Source: Afipia felis ATCC 53690 | GTDB lineage: Bacteria > Pseudomonadota > Alphaproteobacteria > Rhizobiales > Xanthobacteraceae | NCBI RefSeq assembly: GCF_000314735.2 | Contig: NZ_KB375270.1 | Span: 2,728,001 to 2,792,000 of the forward strand | Direction of reading: 5' to 3' | Length of the DNA stretch: 64,000 nt | Shown here: positions 50,257 through 58,530 of the stretch, piece after piece | How the letters are laid out: each line of letters opens with the position of its first letter | Numbering within the stretch: position 1 is the first letter of the stretch | The notes under the pieces: generated by a model | Seen by the model: only the letters and a program-made list of their open reading frames with translations | Database searches by the model: none | Told to the model about the DNA's origin: nothing | Made by a program: the position numbers and the translations under genes

Positions 50257-52059
50257 TCATCGCCCAGCCGCATAAGCCTGCATGCCACGCGGATTGGCCG
50301 CGGCGCGAAGCCAGCCATCGTCTCCGCGGGAAGCCGCCGTCAGGCGACCTTCCGACCAGTCGTCGCCCACCTCGACAATATGTCCGCGCGCGCGCAGATC
50401 CTTGACCACCTCGGGCGCGACGCGCCCCTCGAGAACAAGAACGCCGGGCCGCGCCAAACGGGGCCAGAACGACGCCGGGAAATGTTCAGTGTGCCAGGCC
50501 GGCGCATCGATCGCCTGCTGCAGATTATAGCCGGCGTGGATATGGCGAAGCAGAAGCTGCGTCGCCCACTGATCCTGCTGATCGCCACCCGGCGTGCCCC
50601 AAGCGAGATACGGCTTGCCGTCACGCATCGCGAAAGTCGGCGACAGAGTCGAGCGCGGACGCTTGCCTGGCTGCAGCGAGGCCGGATGTTCCTCGTCCAA
50701 CCAGAACATCTGCGCACGTGTACCGAGGCACAGGCCGAGTTCCGGAATGATCGGCGATGACTGCAACCAGCCGCCCGACGGCGTCACCGAGATCATGTTG
50801 CCGTCGCGGTCGATGATGTCGAAATGCACGGTGTCGCCGCGCTCGGCGCTGATCTTTCCAACCGTCGGCTCGCCGGTTCCGAAAGCGGACACCGCCTCGC
50901 GTGAGTTGCCTTCACGCATGCCGATGGCCTTGCCGAACCCTGGAATGGTGCCAGGCAGAAGCTCCATCGACGCCTTGTCGGTAATCTGCTTGCGCCGTTC
51001 GGCGTTGTAGGAATCCGACAGAAGCTGCGCGACCGGGATCTCGCTGAATTTCGGATCGCCGTAGAACACGTCGCGGTCGGCAAACGCGAGCTTGGCGCAC
51101 TCGACCTGCAAATGGATGAACTCCGCACCGCACGGATCGAGCTTGTCGAGATCGTAACCCTTCAACAGCGCAAGCTGCTGCAACAACACCAGTCCCTGGG
51201 TCCAGGGACCGGCCTTGTAAACCGTGTAGTTGCGGTAGTCGTAGCTGATCGGCGCTTCGACCGACGCGCTCCAGCCCGCCATGTCCTGTCCGGTGAGCAG
51301 GCCGCGATGCGGCGTGCCGGAGGAATCCATCACGTCGTTGTTGCGGCAGAATGCGTCGATCGCCTCGGCGATGAAGCCCTGCGACCAGACCTTGCGGGCA
51401 CGCTCGATCTGCGCATCGCGATTTCCGCCGGCGGATTTCGTCTCGCTGAGAACACGTGCATAGGTGTCGGCGAGCTTCTCGTTGCGGAAAATCTCGCCCG
51501 CCTTCGGAATTGAACCATTCGGCAGATAAAGCGCTGCCGAGGTGTGCCAGTGCTCGCGGAACAGATTCTCGACCGTCGCGATGGTCTCGCAGATGCGCGA
51601 CACCAGTGGATAGCCGTTCCTCGCGTAGCTGATCGCGGGCGCGAGCACGTCCTCGACCGACATGGTGCCGTAATCGCGCAGCAGCAGCATGTAGGCGTCG
51701 AATGAACCCGGGATACAGGCCGCGAGCAGGCCGGAACCCGGCACGAGATCGAGGCCCATATCCCGGAAACGGTCGATGGTCGCGGCGGCCGGCGCCGGAC
51801 CCTGACCGCAGATCACCTGCGGCTGCTTTTTGCGCACGTCGTAAATCAAGATCGGCACGTCGCCGCCGGGGCCATTCAAATGAGGCTCGACCACCTGCAG
51901 CACGAAGGCCACCGCAATGCCCGCATCGAACGCGTTGCCGCCACGCTCGAGAATCCCCATGCCGACCGCGGTCGCGATCCAGTGCGTCGTCGCAACGACG
52001 CCGAACGAACCCGTAATCTCGGGCCGCGTCGAGAAGCTGGTATCAAACGAGGTCGTCAT
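50257..52059 (-). CDS. gamma-glutamyltransferase family protein
   Basis: 600-residue Ntn-hydrolase precursor of the gamma-glutamyltranspeptidase family. The autocatalytic Thr is Thr410 in GDTVHFDIID, which would become the N-terminus of the small subunit. HLNGPGGDVPILIYD and GNAFDAGIAVAFVL match the large subunit. No signal peptide is visible, so the enzyme is probably cytoplasmic, unlike periplasmic E. coli Ggt. It may hydrolyse a gamma-glutamyl or other amide conjugate. It follows an acyl-CoA ligase by 65 nt, with a hairpin between. Confidence 0.9.
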   Translation of the reverse strand: MTTSFDTSFSTRPEITGSFGVVATTHWIATAVGMGILERGGNAFDAGIAVAFVLQVVEPHLNGPGGDVPILIYDVRKKQPQVICGQGPAPAAATIDRFRDMGLDLVPGSGLLAACIPGSFDAYMLLLRDYGTMSVEDVLAPAISYARNGYPLVSRICETIATVENLFREHWHTSAALYLPNGSIPKAGEIFRNEKLADTYARVLSETKSAGGNRDAQIERARKVWSQGFIAEAIDAFCRNNDVMDSSGTPHRGLLTGQDMAGWSASVEAPISYDYRNYTVYKAGPWTQGLVLLQQLALLKGYDLDKLDPCGAEFIHLQVECAKLAFADRDVFYGDPKFSEIPVAQLLSDSYNAERRKQITDKASMELLPGTIPGFGKAIGMREGNSREAVSAFGTGEPTVGKISAERGDTVHFDIIDRDGNMISVTPSGGWLQSSPIIPELGLCLGTRAQMFWLDEEHPASLQPGKRPRSTLSPTFAMRDGKPYLAWGTPGGDQQDQWATQLLLRHIHAGYNLQQAIDAPAWHTEHFPASFWPRLARPGVLVLEGRVAPEVVKDLRARGHIVEVGDDWSEGRLTAASRGDDGWLRAAANPRGMQAYAAGR

Positions 52060-52092
52060 GCGGTTTAGGCTCCCATCTCTTCTTATTGTGAC

Positions 52093-52120
52093 GATGCCCC
52101 GCCGTCACCGGCGGGGCATC
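52093..52120 (-). terminator. strong stem-loop between acyl-CoA ligase and GGT genes
   Basis: Perfect 12-bp stem GATGCCCCGCCG / CGGCGGGGCATC with a 4-nt loop, 5 nt after the ligase stop. No T tract follows, so it may be a partial terminator, an RNA-stabilising element or an attenuator inside the operon. Confidence 0.5.
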
Positions 52121-52124
52121 ACAT

Positions 52125-53627
52125 TCAGTTCTTTTCGGTATTCGACAACTCTCTCGCACGGTTCGCAAGCAAAGCCCGATCGATCTTGTTCGTTGAGGCG
52201 AGTGGAAACTCATCGATGAACCAGATCGAGCGCGGATGCTGATACGCGGCACCATTCTCCAGCGCGAAGGCCTTGAGGCCGCCGACATCAACCTTGGCGC
52301 CCGGCGCCAGACGGACGAATGCAACCGGCTTCTTGCCCTTGAGCTGATCGTCGATCGGCACAACGCAAGCCTGCATCACGTCCGGATGGGCTTCGAGCAT
52401 CCGCTCCACTTCGCCGGGGAAGATATTCTCGCCGCCGCTGACGAACATGTCGTCGGCCCGGCCGATGAAGTAATAGAACCCATCGGCATCACGATGGAAC
52501 ACGTCGCCGGTGTTGTAATAACCGTCCTTGGTGAACGGCACCGGAATGTCCGGCCGGTTGTGGTAGCCGTTCATCATCGCAGGCGAGCGAATCTGGAGAA
52601 CGCCCTCGTCCGTCTCCGCGCCTTTGGCGTCGACGATCCGAAGATCCACGCCGCGATGCTTGTAGCCGAGCGAAAGCAGCGGCGTCGGCTTGCCATCCGG
52701 ATGGGGACCAAACACCACCGGGCTGCCTTCGGTCGTGCCGTAAGCATTCAGCACACGCGCGTGCGGCATGACGCGATGGATTTCGTCGAGCAAAGCCTCG
52801 CTGGCGGGCGCCGAGCCCATGCGCAGACTTTGCACAGACGACAGGTCGGCCGTCGCCATCGCCTTCTTGTCGTCGAGCATCATGGCGATCATCGGCGGCA
52901 CCGATGTCAGCCAGGTGCATTTGAAGCGGCTGATCGCATCGACATAGGCCTGCACCTTGAACTGCGGCATCAGCACCATGCTGGAGTGACCGGCCAGCAC
53001 GAGATGCGACAGAGCCAGCGCGTTCATGTGGTAGAGCGGCGCAGCGACCAGAGCGCGGTCGTTCTCGACGGCACGATCCGCAAGCCGCGTTTCGACCACC
53101 CAGCGCTGCGAGTCGTGGGACAGGATCACGCCCTTCGGACGCCCGGTCGACCCGGACGTATAAAGGAAGGTCGCGGGCTCGTCCTTCTCGGGAATCACAG
53201 CCTCGAACGGACCGGGATCGACGAAAGCGGGGAAGTCCGGCTTGTCGAAATTCACCACCTCGACATTGTCGGGAACAACCGAGCGACGCTCCTCGTCACA
53301 GAAGACGAGAGGGGCGCCTGAGTCTTTGATGATGTAGTCGACGATGTTGCGCGGCAGGCGATGATTGATCGGCACCGACACGAAGCCGGCCCGCATGATG
53401 CCGAAATGCGCGGCAAGACAATCCGAACTGTTCGCGGACAGGATCGCAACCCGATCTCCGCGCTTGTAGCCGCGCTTCGTCAGAGCACGGGCAATGCCAT
53501 CGGCAAGCGCATCGAGCGCTGCGTAGGTGACTTCCCGGCTGTTAGTACCATCGAAATCGATGATCGCGATCTTGTCCATCGAACGCGAGCGATCGATCAA
53601 TGCTCCAAGATTAGGTGAAAGTGTCAT
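52125..53627 (-). CDS. AMP-forming acyl-CoA synthetase
   Basis: 500-residue ANL-superfamily ligase. The phosphate-binding loop is LYTSGSTGRPKG. The A5 motif (YGTTEG), A7 (YYNTGDVF) and A8 (GRADDMFVSGGENIFP) are present, and the catalytic lysine region is STNKIDRAL. It activates an organic acid to its acyl-adenylate and then CoA thioester. The substrate is unknown. The ATG overlaps the VOC gene stop as ATGA, which couples the two. It belongs to the MDR-PaaI-VOC-ligase-GGT run. Confidence 0.93.
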   Translation of the reverse strand: MTLSPNLGALIDRSRSMDKIAIIDFDGTNSREVTYAALDALADGIARALTKRGYKRGDRVAILSANSSDCLAAHFGIMRAGFVSVPINHRLPRNIVDYIIKDSGAPLVFCDEERRSVVPDNVEVVNFDKPDFPAFVDPGPFEAVIPEKDEPATFLYTSGSTGRPKGVILSHDSQRWVVETRLADRAVENDRALVAAPLYHMNALALSHLVLAGHSSMVLMPQFKVQAYVDAISRFKCTWLTSVPPMIAMMLDDKKAMATADLSSVQSLRMGSAPASEALLDEIHRVMPHARVLNAYGTTEGSPVVFGPHPDGKPTPLLSLGYKHRGVDLRIVDAKGAETDEGVLQIRSPAMMNGYHNRPDIPVPFTKDGYYNTGDVFHRDADGFYYFIGRADDMFVSGGENIFPGEVERMLEAHPDVMQACVVPIDDQLKGKKPVAFVRLAPGAKVDVGGLKAFALENGAAYQHPRSIWFIDEFPLASTNKIDRALLANRARELSNTEKN

Positions 53628-54529
53628 ACCAAGCTCACATTCGTTGCAAGAAATTCGATCGCCACCCCAAAGCACTCCGATGCGGGGAGCAACGAACAGG
53701 ACTTGTCAATGTCGACCAGTTTTTGCGCGAGGCTCGGCTGCATCGCAGCCTTCAGCGCGGAAATGGACGCCACGCCAATGCCCATCACGGCGACCTTCGT
53801 CTTGCCCGATCCCGGGTCGGCATGACCGTGATAAAGATTGTCGAGGCGCTTGCGCGAAACAAAATCCACCCGCGTGCCCCGGCTCCACACCCGCGCATCG
53901 GGATCGGGCCGCAGCCCCAACACCCGCGTCAAGGATTGAGCCTGCGCATCGAAATCGTCAGCGACGATGGCGAGGCGCTTCAGGCTATGCGCGGAATTGT
54001 GATGCGACATGAACGCACGATGCCAGACCAGATGAGGGGTCTGGTGCTCGCAGAAGTAAAGCCGCGAAGCCGAGAAATAGCCGGGATCGAGATGCACCGT
54101 CCGGAAGCGCGCCTCATCGGCCACGCCTTCGATCACCACTTCACGACTGAACGACTTCGGCTCGAGCACGGGCAGCTTTGCCGCACGCAGCCGGGCCGCA
54201 GTCACGTCGATATCGTCGCTTCCATAGACGAGGCCGTTGAGACCGACCGGCCAGTCCAGCAATTCCTTGCGCGGATTCGGATTCGAAGGATCGAGGCCGA
54301 TCAGCTCAAGATAATTGGTGCCGAACACGATGAGGTTATTCATCGAGCCGAGCGTATGGTAGCTCCGCGGCGTGACATTGAACCCGAGCGCCCTGAACAG
54401 CTGTTCGCCGGCGTCGAGATCGTAGTGGAGATTGAGGACGGCGTGATCGAACACGCCCTCGCGCTGCAATGATGCGGCGGCCGAAACCGCCGCATCAGTC
54501 GCTTGGCCTTCATTGACGGGGACCGTCAC
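53624..54529 (-). CDS. VOC / glyoxalase-like domain protein
   Basis: 301-residue protein of two vicinal-oxygen-chelate modules. The first begins FDHAVLNLHYDLDAGEQLFRALGF, with a likely metal His, and reaches NNLIVFGTNYLELIGL, with a likely metal Glu. The second half (PHLVWHRAFMSHHNSAHSLKRLAIVADDFDAQAQSL) repeats the pattern. It resembles the Glyoxalase-like family seen in catabolic clusters, acting as an isomerase, lyase or thiol-binding enzyme. It starts at GTG 54529 with GGGAGG. It overlaps the ligase gene by 4 nt. Confidence 0.85.
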   Translation of the reverse strand: MTVPVNEGQATDAAVSAAASLQREGVFDHAVLNLHYDLDAGEQLFRALGFNVTPRSYHTLGSMNNLIVFGTNYLELIGLDPSNPNPRKELLDWPVGLNGLVYGSDDIDVTAARLRAAKLPVLEPKSFSREVVIEGVADEARFRTVHLDPGYFSASRLYFCEHQTPHLVWHRAFMSHHNSAHSLKRLAIVADDFDAQAQSLTRVLGLRPDPDARVWSRGTRVDFVSRKRLDNLYHGHADPGSGKTKVAVMGIGVASISALKAAMQPSLAQKLVDIDKSCSLLPASECFGVAIEFLATNVSLV

Positions 54530-54542
54530 GATGGCCTCCCGA

Positions 54543-54971
54543 TCAGCCCTTGGGAGGAGCAGGGGGAGCAGTCAGGTAAACGCCGCGGCCACTGGCCAGC
54601 AGCTTTCCGTCCTTGTCGTAGACGCTCGCCTCGGCGACCGAGAACTGACCGCCCATCTTGACGATGCGGCCCTTGGCCGTGAGATCGCCCGGCATCGCAG
54701 CGCGATGATAGTCGACCCGCATGTCGATGGTCGGTACGCCGCGCCCGGTGTGGGACACGAGCGCCCAGTCCGCCGTGAGGTCGACGAGTGCAGCAAGGAT
54801 GCCGCCGTGCGTGTAGCGACGCTCGGGGTTCACCACCCACTCTTCGCGCCACGTCGCGGTCAGCTCGATACCTTCTTCATCGACCTTCTGGACCTTGATA
54901 CCCAGCCACTGATGGAAGGGACCTTTGGTGAGCATCGCCTCGACGGCGGCCGGCGTCAGTTTTTCTGCCAT
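54543..54971 (-). CDS. PaaI-family hotdog thioesterase
   Basis: 142-residue single hotdog-fold protein. The catalytic block YTHGGILAALVDLTADWAL supplies HGG (His55-Gly57) and Asp64. VDYHRAAMPGDLTAKGRIVKMGGQFSVAEASVYD is the conserved C-terminal half. It hydrolyses an acyl- or aryl-CoA, often to release CoA trapped in dead-end intermediates. AAGGATAAG precedes the ATG. It lies 36 nt after the MDR gene and 13 nt before the VOC gene. Confidence 0.9.
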   Translation of the reverse strand: MAEKLTPAAVEAMLTKGPFHQWLGIKVQKVDEEGIELTATWREEWVVNPERRYTHGGILAALVDLTADWALVSHTGRGVPTIDMRVDYHRAAMPGDLTAKGRIVKMGGQFSVAEASVYDKDGKLLASGRGVYLTAPPAPPKG

Positions 54972-55007
54972 TTTCTTATCCTTTGCGTTTCCTTTAAGTG
55001 ACCGGGA

Positions 55008-56024
55008 TCAAGGCGTGATAACGACCTTGCCCAACACTTCGCGGTTCTCGATGAGCCGAAGGCCCTCAACCGCCTTGTCGAGCGGCAGCACCTTGTCGAC
55101 GACCGGGCGCAGCTTCTTCTCCGCGATCAGCTTCATCAGATCGGCGAGGTTGTCGTCGTAGAAGCTGTTCGAACCGATGATCTGCAGCTCGAAGCTCCAG
55201 ACGTAGCGCAGATCCTCCTTCGGATCGTGACCGGCGGTCGCGCCGCAGACCAGCAGCTTGCCGCCGCGCTTGAGGCAACGCAAGGACGGAACCCAAGTGT
55301 CGCCGCCGGTGAAGTTGATGACGACGTCGACGCCGCCCTCATAGTTGCGGCGCTGCGGCTTGCCGTACTTCTCGATCGCCCACTTGGAGAAATCGACATC
55401 CTTGTAGTTGATGACTTCGTCGGCGCCGAGATCGCGCAGGCGCTGCATCTTGTCCGCGCCGCCGGCGCAGGCGATGACTTCAGCGCCGAGATGCTTGGCG
55501 AGCAGAACGCAGCCCGTGCCGACGCCACCCGAAGCGCCCAGCACCAGAACCCGGTCACCCTTCTTGATGGTGTTGTGGGTGATGATCATGCGGTGCGCGG
55601 TGCCGTAGGCCACCGGCAGCGAGGCCGCTTCCTCATAGGTCACGCCGTCCGGCATGTGGATGAGCTGTTCGGCGTCGACCAGGCAGTATTCCGCCATGCC
55701 GCCGTCCATCATCTCGCCGAGAAGACCCTTCTTCTTGTTGAGCGGATTGACGAGAACGCGATCACCCTTCTTCCAGCCGCTAACGCCTTCGCCGATTTCG
55801 GTGATTTCGCCGGCCATGTCGAGGCCGATGACAACCGGAAGCGGGACCTTGATGCCCGGCATGCCGCGCACGGTGAAGACGTCATGATAGTTGAACGATG
55901 ATGCCTTGACGCGGATGACGACGTGGCCGGCTACGGCCTTCGGCACGGGCTTGTCGTTGACAATCTTCAGATTGTCCAAGGTGCCGTGGGCGTCGAGGAC
56001 CAGGGCGCGCATAGTTGCAGACAT
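55008..56024 (-). CDS. zinc-free medium-chain dehydrogenase/reductase (quinone oxidoreductase-like)
   Basis: 338-residue MDR-superfamily oxidoreductase. The cofactor site VLGASGGVGTG is at about 161-171. The catalytic and structural zinc ligands of alcohol dehydrogenase are missing: the equivalent segment is SSFNYHDVFTVRGMPG. That makes it a QOR, crotonyl-CoA or enone reductase-like enzyme. It may reduce an alpha,beta-unsaturated product. The ATG at 56024 has a perfect GGGAGG at 7 nt. It is the first gene of the leftward operon and is divergent from gntR. Confidence 0.9.
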   Translation of the reverse strand: MSATMRALVLDAHGTLDNLKIVNDKPVPKAVAGHVVIRVKASSFNYHDVFTVRGMPGIKVPLPVVIGLDMAGEITEIGEGVSGWKKGDRVLVNPLNKKKGLLGEMMDGGMAEYCLVDAEQLIHMPDGVTYEEAASLPVAYGTAHRMIITHNTIKKGDRVLVLGASGGVGTGCVLLAKHLGAEVIACAGGADKMQRLRDLGADEVINYKDVDFSKWAIEKYGKPQRRNYEGGVDVVINFTGGDTWVPSLRCLKRGGKLLVCGATAGHDPKEDLRYVWSFELQIIGSNSFYDDNLADLMKLIAEKKLRPVVDKVLPLDKAVEGLRLIENREVLGKVVITP

Positions 56025-56196
56025 CAAATAACCTCCCATTGATATGTTCAAAACCGATTTTATAGATGTCTAAGCAAGGGCTGTCTAGCTGACAATGGCC
56101 TTTTGGTGCGACAAACGGTATCTGCGGGCCTTTCAGGCATCCTGATTAAATCTTGGGCGGTCTCCTGATCCATTTCTTGACATTTTCAAACCTTCC

Positions 56197-56212
56197 GAAT
56201 CTATCTAGATTC
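56197..56212. promoter_or_regulatory. candidate operator of the GntR regulator
   Basis: GAATCTA-TC-TAGATTC is a perfect 16-bp inverted repeat ending 4 nt before the GntR ribosome site (AGGAGG). A related half-site pair TAGA-TG-TCTA lies at 56063-56072 upstream of the divergent MDR operon. Both fit autoregulation and operon control by the GntR protein. Confidence 0.6.
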
Positions 56213-56227
56213 AACCAGGAGGAATAC

Positions 56228-56968
56228 ATGGGACATGTAGTTTCGCTTCCGGAGTCGCCTGAGACAAAAACCAAGACCGGCGTGCGGCAAAGCGATATCG
56301 CCTTCGACACTATTCATAAGGCCATCGTGCGCTGCGAACTGATGCCCGGTTCAATCGTCACTGAGGTCGACCTCGCCAATCAATTCAACTTCGGGAGGGC
56401 CGCGGCCAGGGCTGCGGTGGATCGCCTGTCGTTGATCGGCCTGCTCCAGCCGGTGCGCCGCCAGGGCTATCGGGTCAAGCCGATCACGCTGCGCGACTTG
56501 AACGACCTGTTTCAGCTTCGTGAGATCGTCGAGGTCGCGTGCGTCAGGCTCGCCGCCGGACGCGTGGATTCCGCGGACCTGCATCGCCTGGACCGGCTGT
56601 GCCGCGCCGACTACCAGCCCGGCAACAAGGAAAGCGAAGCCAACTTTCTGCAGCGAAACAGCGATTTCCATCTGAGCATTGCGGCCGCGACCGGTAACGA
56701 CCGGCTCGTCTCCGTTCTGAAGCAGACGCTGATGGAGCTTGAGCGGATGTTTCACTTCGGTCTGTCGTTGCGCGACCGTGGCAGCGAGATGCATTCCGAA
56801 CATAAATCGATCATCGATGCGTTGGCCGAAGGCGATGCCGAAACCGCCGAGCGGGTGACTGTCGATCAGGTCCGGTCCTCCCGCGCGATGGTTCTGGATG
56901 CCTTGCTGTCGAGCACGTCGCTGCTCGATGTGAAGATCGGCGTCCCCCACGAAAGCCAGCTGGCCTGA
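56228..56968 (+). CDS. GntR-family (FCD) transcriptional regulator
   Basis: 246-residue FadR-subfamily regulator. The winged helix-turn-helix spans about 20-85 (ATEVDLANQF-type helix, RRQGYRVKPITLRDL wing). The FCD ligand domain spans about 95-235, with conserved His and Asp metal positions in NSDFHLSIAAATGND and HSEHKSIIDAL. Members respond to organic acids or acyl-CoA. The ATG at 56228 has AGGAGG. It is divergent from the MDR-PaaI-VOC-ligase-GGT operon and probably controls it. Confidence 0.93.
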   Translation: MGHVVSLPESPETKTKTGVRQSDIAFDTIHKAIVRCELMPGSIVTEVDLANQFNFGRAAARAAVDRLSLIGLLQPVRRQGYRVKPITLRDLNDLFQLREIVEVACVRLAAGRVDSADLHRLDRLCRADYQPGNKESEANFLQRNSDFHLSIAAATGNDRLVSVLKQTLMELERMFHFGLSLRDRGSEMHSEHKSIIDALAEGDAETAERVTVDQVRSSRAMVLDALLSSTSLLDVKIGVPHESQLA

Positions 56969-56978
56969 AAACTGCCGG

Positions 56979-57010
56979 GCAGCCGGAAAGCCATCGAGGC
57001 TTCCGGCTGC
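56979..57010. terminator. hairpin between convergent gntR and ubiD-family genes
   Basis: Stem GCAGCCGGAAAGCC / GGCTTCCGGCTGC with one bulged base and a 5-nt loop. No T tract is present on either strand. Position and strength suggest a shared terminator. Confidence 0.55.
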
Positions 57011-57036
57011 ACGCTCGCGATGCTCTGGCTGCGTTG

Positions 57037-58410
57037 TCAGAATTTCACGTGCGCCTTTGGATCGAGCACGGCATCGAGATTGATCTCCTGCTCACCGGGC
57101 ACCCGGATGCGCTTGTACTTCATCTCCGGCGAATTGACCGGGATGGTGGCATCGAGACCCATCTTGGCGCCGACACCCTCGTTGGTCGACGGATCGAGCT
57201 TCGACCCCTGACTGTCCGGGATGACAACGAGGTCGCGATCCGCCTGAAAGCGCGTCGCAACTGCCCATTCCACTTCGCGCGGATTGTGGATGTCGACATC
57301 CATGTCGACGACAACCGCATGCTTGATGTCGTAGTGCGCAGCGAATGCCGCGAGCAGCACGTTCTTGCCCTGACCTTCCTGCGTCTTGTCGAGCTTGACG
57401 TAGAGGTGATAGCGGCCGACGCCGCCGAGCGCGAGATGCACATCCTTGACGTCGGGAAAGCTCGCCCGCATCGCCGCCAGGATGGTGGCCTCACGCGGAA
57501 TCGCGCCGAGCAGCAGATGCTCCAGCCCGCCACCGACGATGGTGTGAAACAGCGGATCGCGGCGATGCGTGATCGCATCAATCTCGATGACATGCCGCTC
57601 CGCGCGCTCGCCGTAATATTGCGGAAACTCGCCGAATGGCCCTTCCAGTTCGCGCGTCTTCGGCAGAATCCGCCCTTCCAGAACGATCTCGGCATCGGCC
57701 GGCACGCGAACGTTGTTGGTCACGCATTTGACGACATCAAGCGGCGCACCCTTCAGGGCACCGGCAATTTCCAGTTCGTCATGATCGATCGGCACGATCG
57801 CCTGGCTCGCGAGCAGGCAGGCCGGCTCGACGCCGACCACAATCGCGATCTCGAGCGGCTTTCCGGCCTTCTCCGCCTTGCGATAGTAATGATGGGTATG
57901 GCGCGGCAGCAGCAGCACGCCGATGCGATTGGGTCCGCTGATCTGGCAACGGTGAATCGTGACATTCTGCACGCCGCTTTCGGGATCGCGGCTGATCAGA
58001 ATGCCGGCAGTGATATAGGCGCCGCTGTCGTGCTCGTTGTGAATCGGCACCGGCAACTGCTTCAGGATGTCGACGTCGCGATGGACGACCTCCTGACAGG
58101 GAGCCTTTTTCAGTTCCTTCCATGCGAGCGGCTCGGCCGACGCCTTGCCGAAGCGGGACACCAGTTCGCCCGGCGCGATCCCGAGTGCCTCGGCCATCCA
58201 GTTCCGGTCGGAAACGATGCCGGAAACGACGGTGCCGTCCTGGCCGCCGGCCTTGGGGAACAGCGTCGCCTTGCGGCCGTCCATCCGGTTGGCGACACCG
58301 GCGATCTCGTGGCGCAGCGATAGGCCGGGCTTCGCGACCGCAAGGCGGTCCGTCCGCTGCAGGTGATCGAGCCACTCGCGCAGCGAAAGCGCATGATTAG
58401 GATAGTCCAT
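57037..58410 (-). CDS. UbiD-family prenylated-FMN decarboxylase (HmfF candidate)
   Basis: 457-residue UbiD-family (de)carboxylase that uses prenylated FMN made by UbiX, whose gene is 1.1 kb away. The catalytic acid block ELEGPFGEFPQYYG and GVGRYHLYVKLDK are clear. It is shorter than E. coli UbiD (about 497). It is divergent from a LysR gene, which suggests inducible catabolic use rather than ubiquinone synthesis. With UbiX, ligase, ECH and MFS genes nearby, a furan- or aryl-dicarboxylate such as 2,5-furandicarboxylate is a candidate substrate; this is inferred. GAGAGCC precedes the ATG. Confidence 0.9.
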   Translation of the reverse strand: MDYPNHALSLREWLDHLQRTDRLAVAKPGLSLRHEIAGVANRMDGRKATLFPKAGGQDGTVVSGIVSDRNWMAEALGIAPGELVSRFGKASAEPLAWKELKKAPCQEVVHRDVDILKQLPVPIHNEHDSGAYITAGILISRDPESGVQNVTIHRCQISGPNRIGVLLLPRHTHHYYRKAEKAGKPLEIAIVVGVEPACLLASQAIVPIDHDELEIAGALKGAPLDVVKCVTNNVRVPADAEIVLEGRILPKTRELEGPFGEFPQYYGERAERHVIEIDAITHRRDPLFHTIVGGGLEHLLLGAIPREATILAAMRASFPDVKDVHLALGGVGRYHLYVKLDKTQEGQGKNVLLAAFAAHYDIKHAVVVDMDVDIHNPREVEWAVATRFQADRDLVVIPDSQGSKLDPSTNEGVGAKMGLDATIPVNSPEMKYKRIRVPGEQEINLDAVLDPKAHVKF

Positions 58411-58530
58411 CGGTGGCTCTCCCCCGTTTTTGTTGAAGTATTTGGCGCACTCTACGCACGGGTGATATAAAAAGAAGTAAGAAATCATGATGCCCATTAT
58501 CAGCAGTCATGATCGTATGGGTGTGCGTAA
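58411..58530. promoter_or_regulatory. divergent promoter region of ubiD-family gene and lysR
   Basis: 120-nt gap with several symmetric elements: TCATGAT at 58485-58491 and again at 58507-58513, two helical turns apart; TGAT-GCCCATT-ATCA (58488-58502); and TACGCAC (58453-58459) matched by GTGCGTA (58523-58529). These fit multi-site binding by the LysR protein encoded at 58531. Confidence 0.55.

Noticed and set aside
57034..58323. 429-codon open frame opposite the UbiD-family gene
   Set aside because: Shadow of a well-supported UbiD gene.
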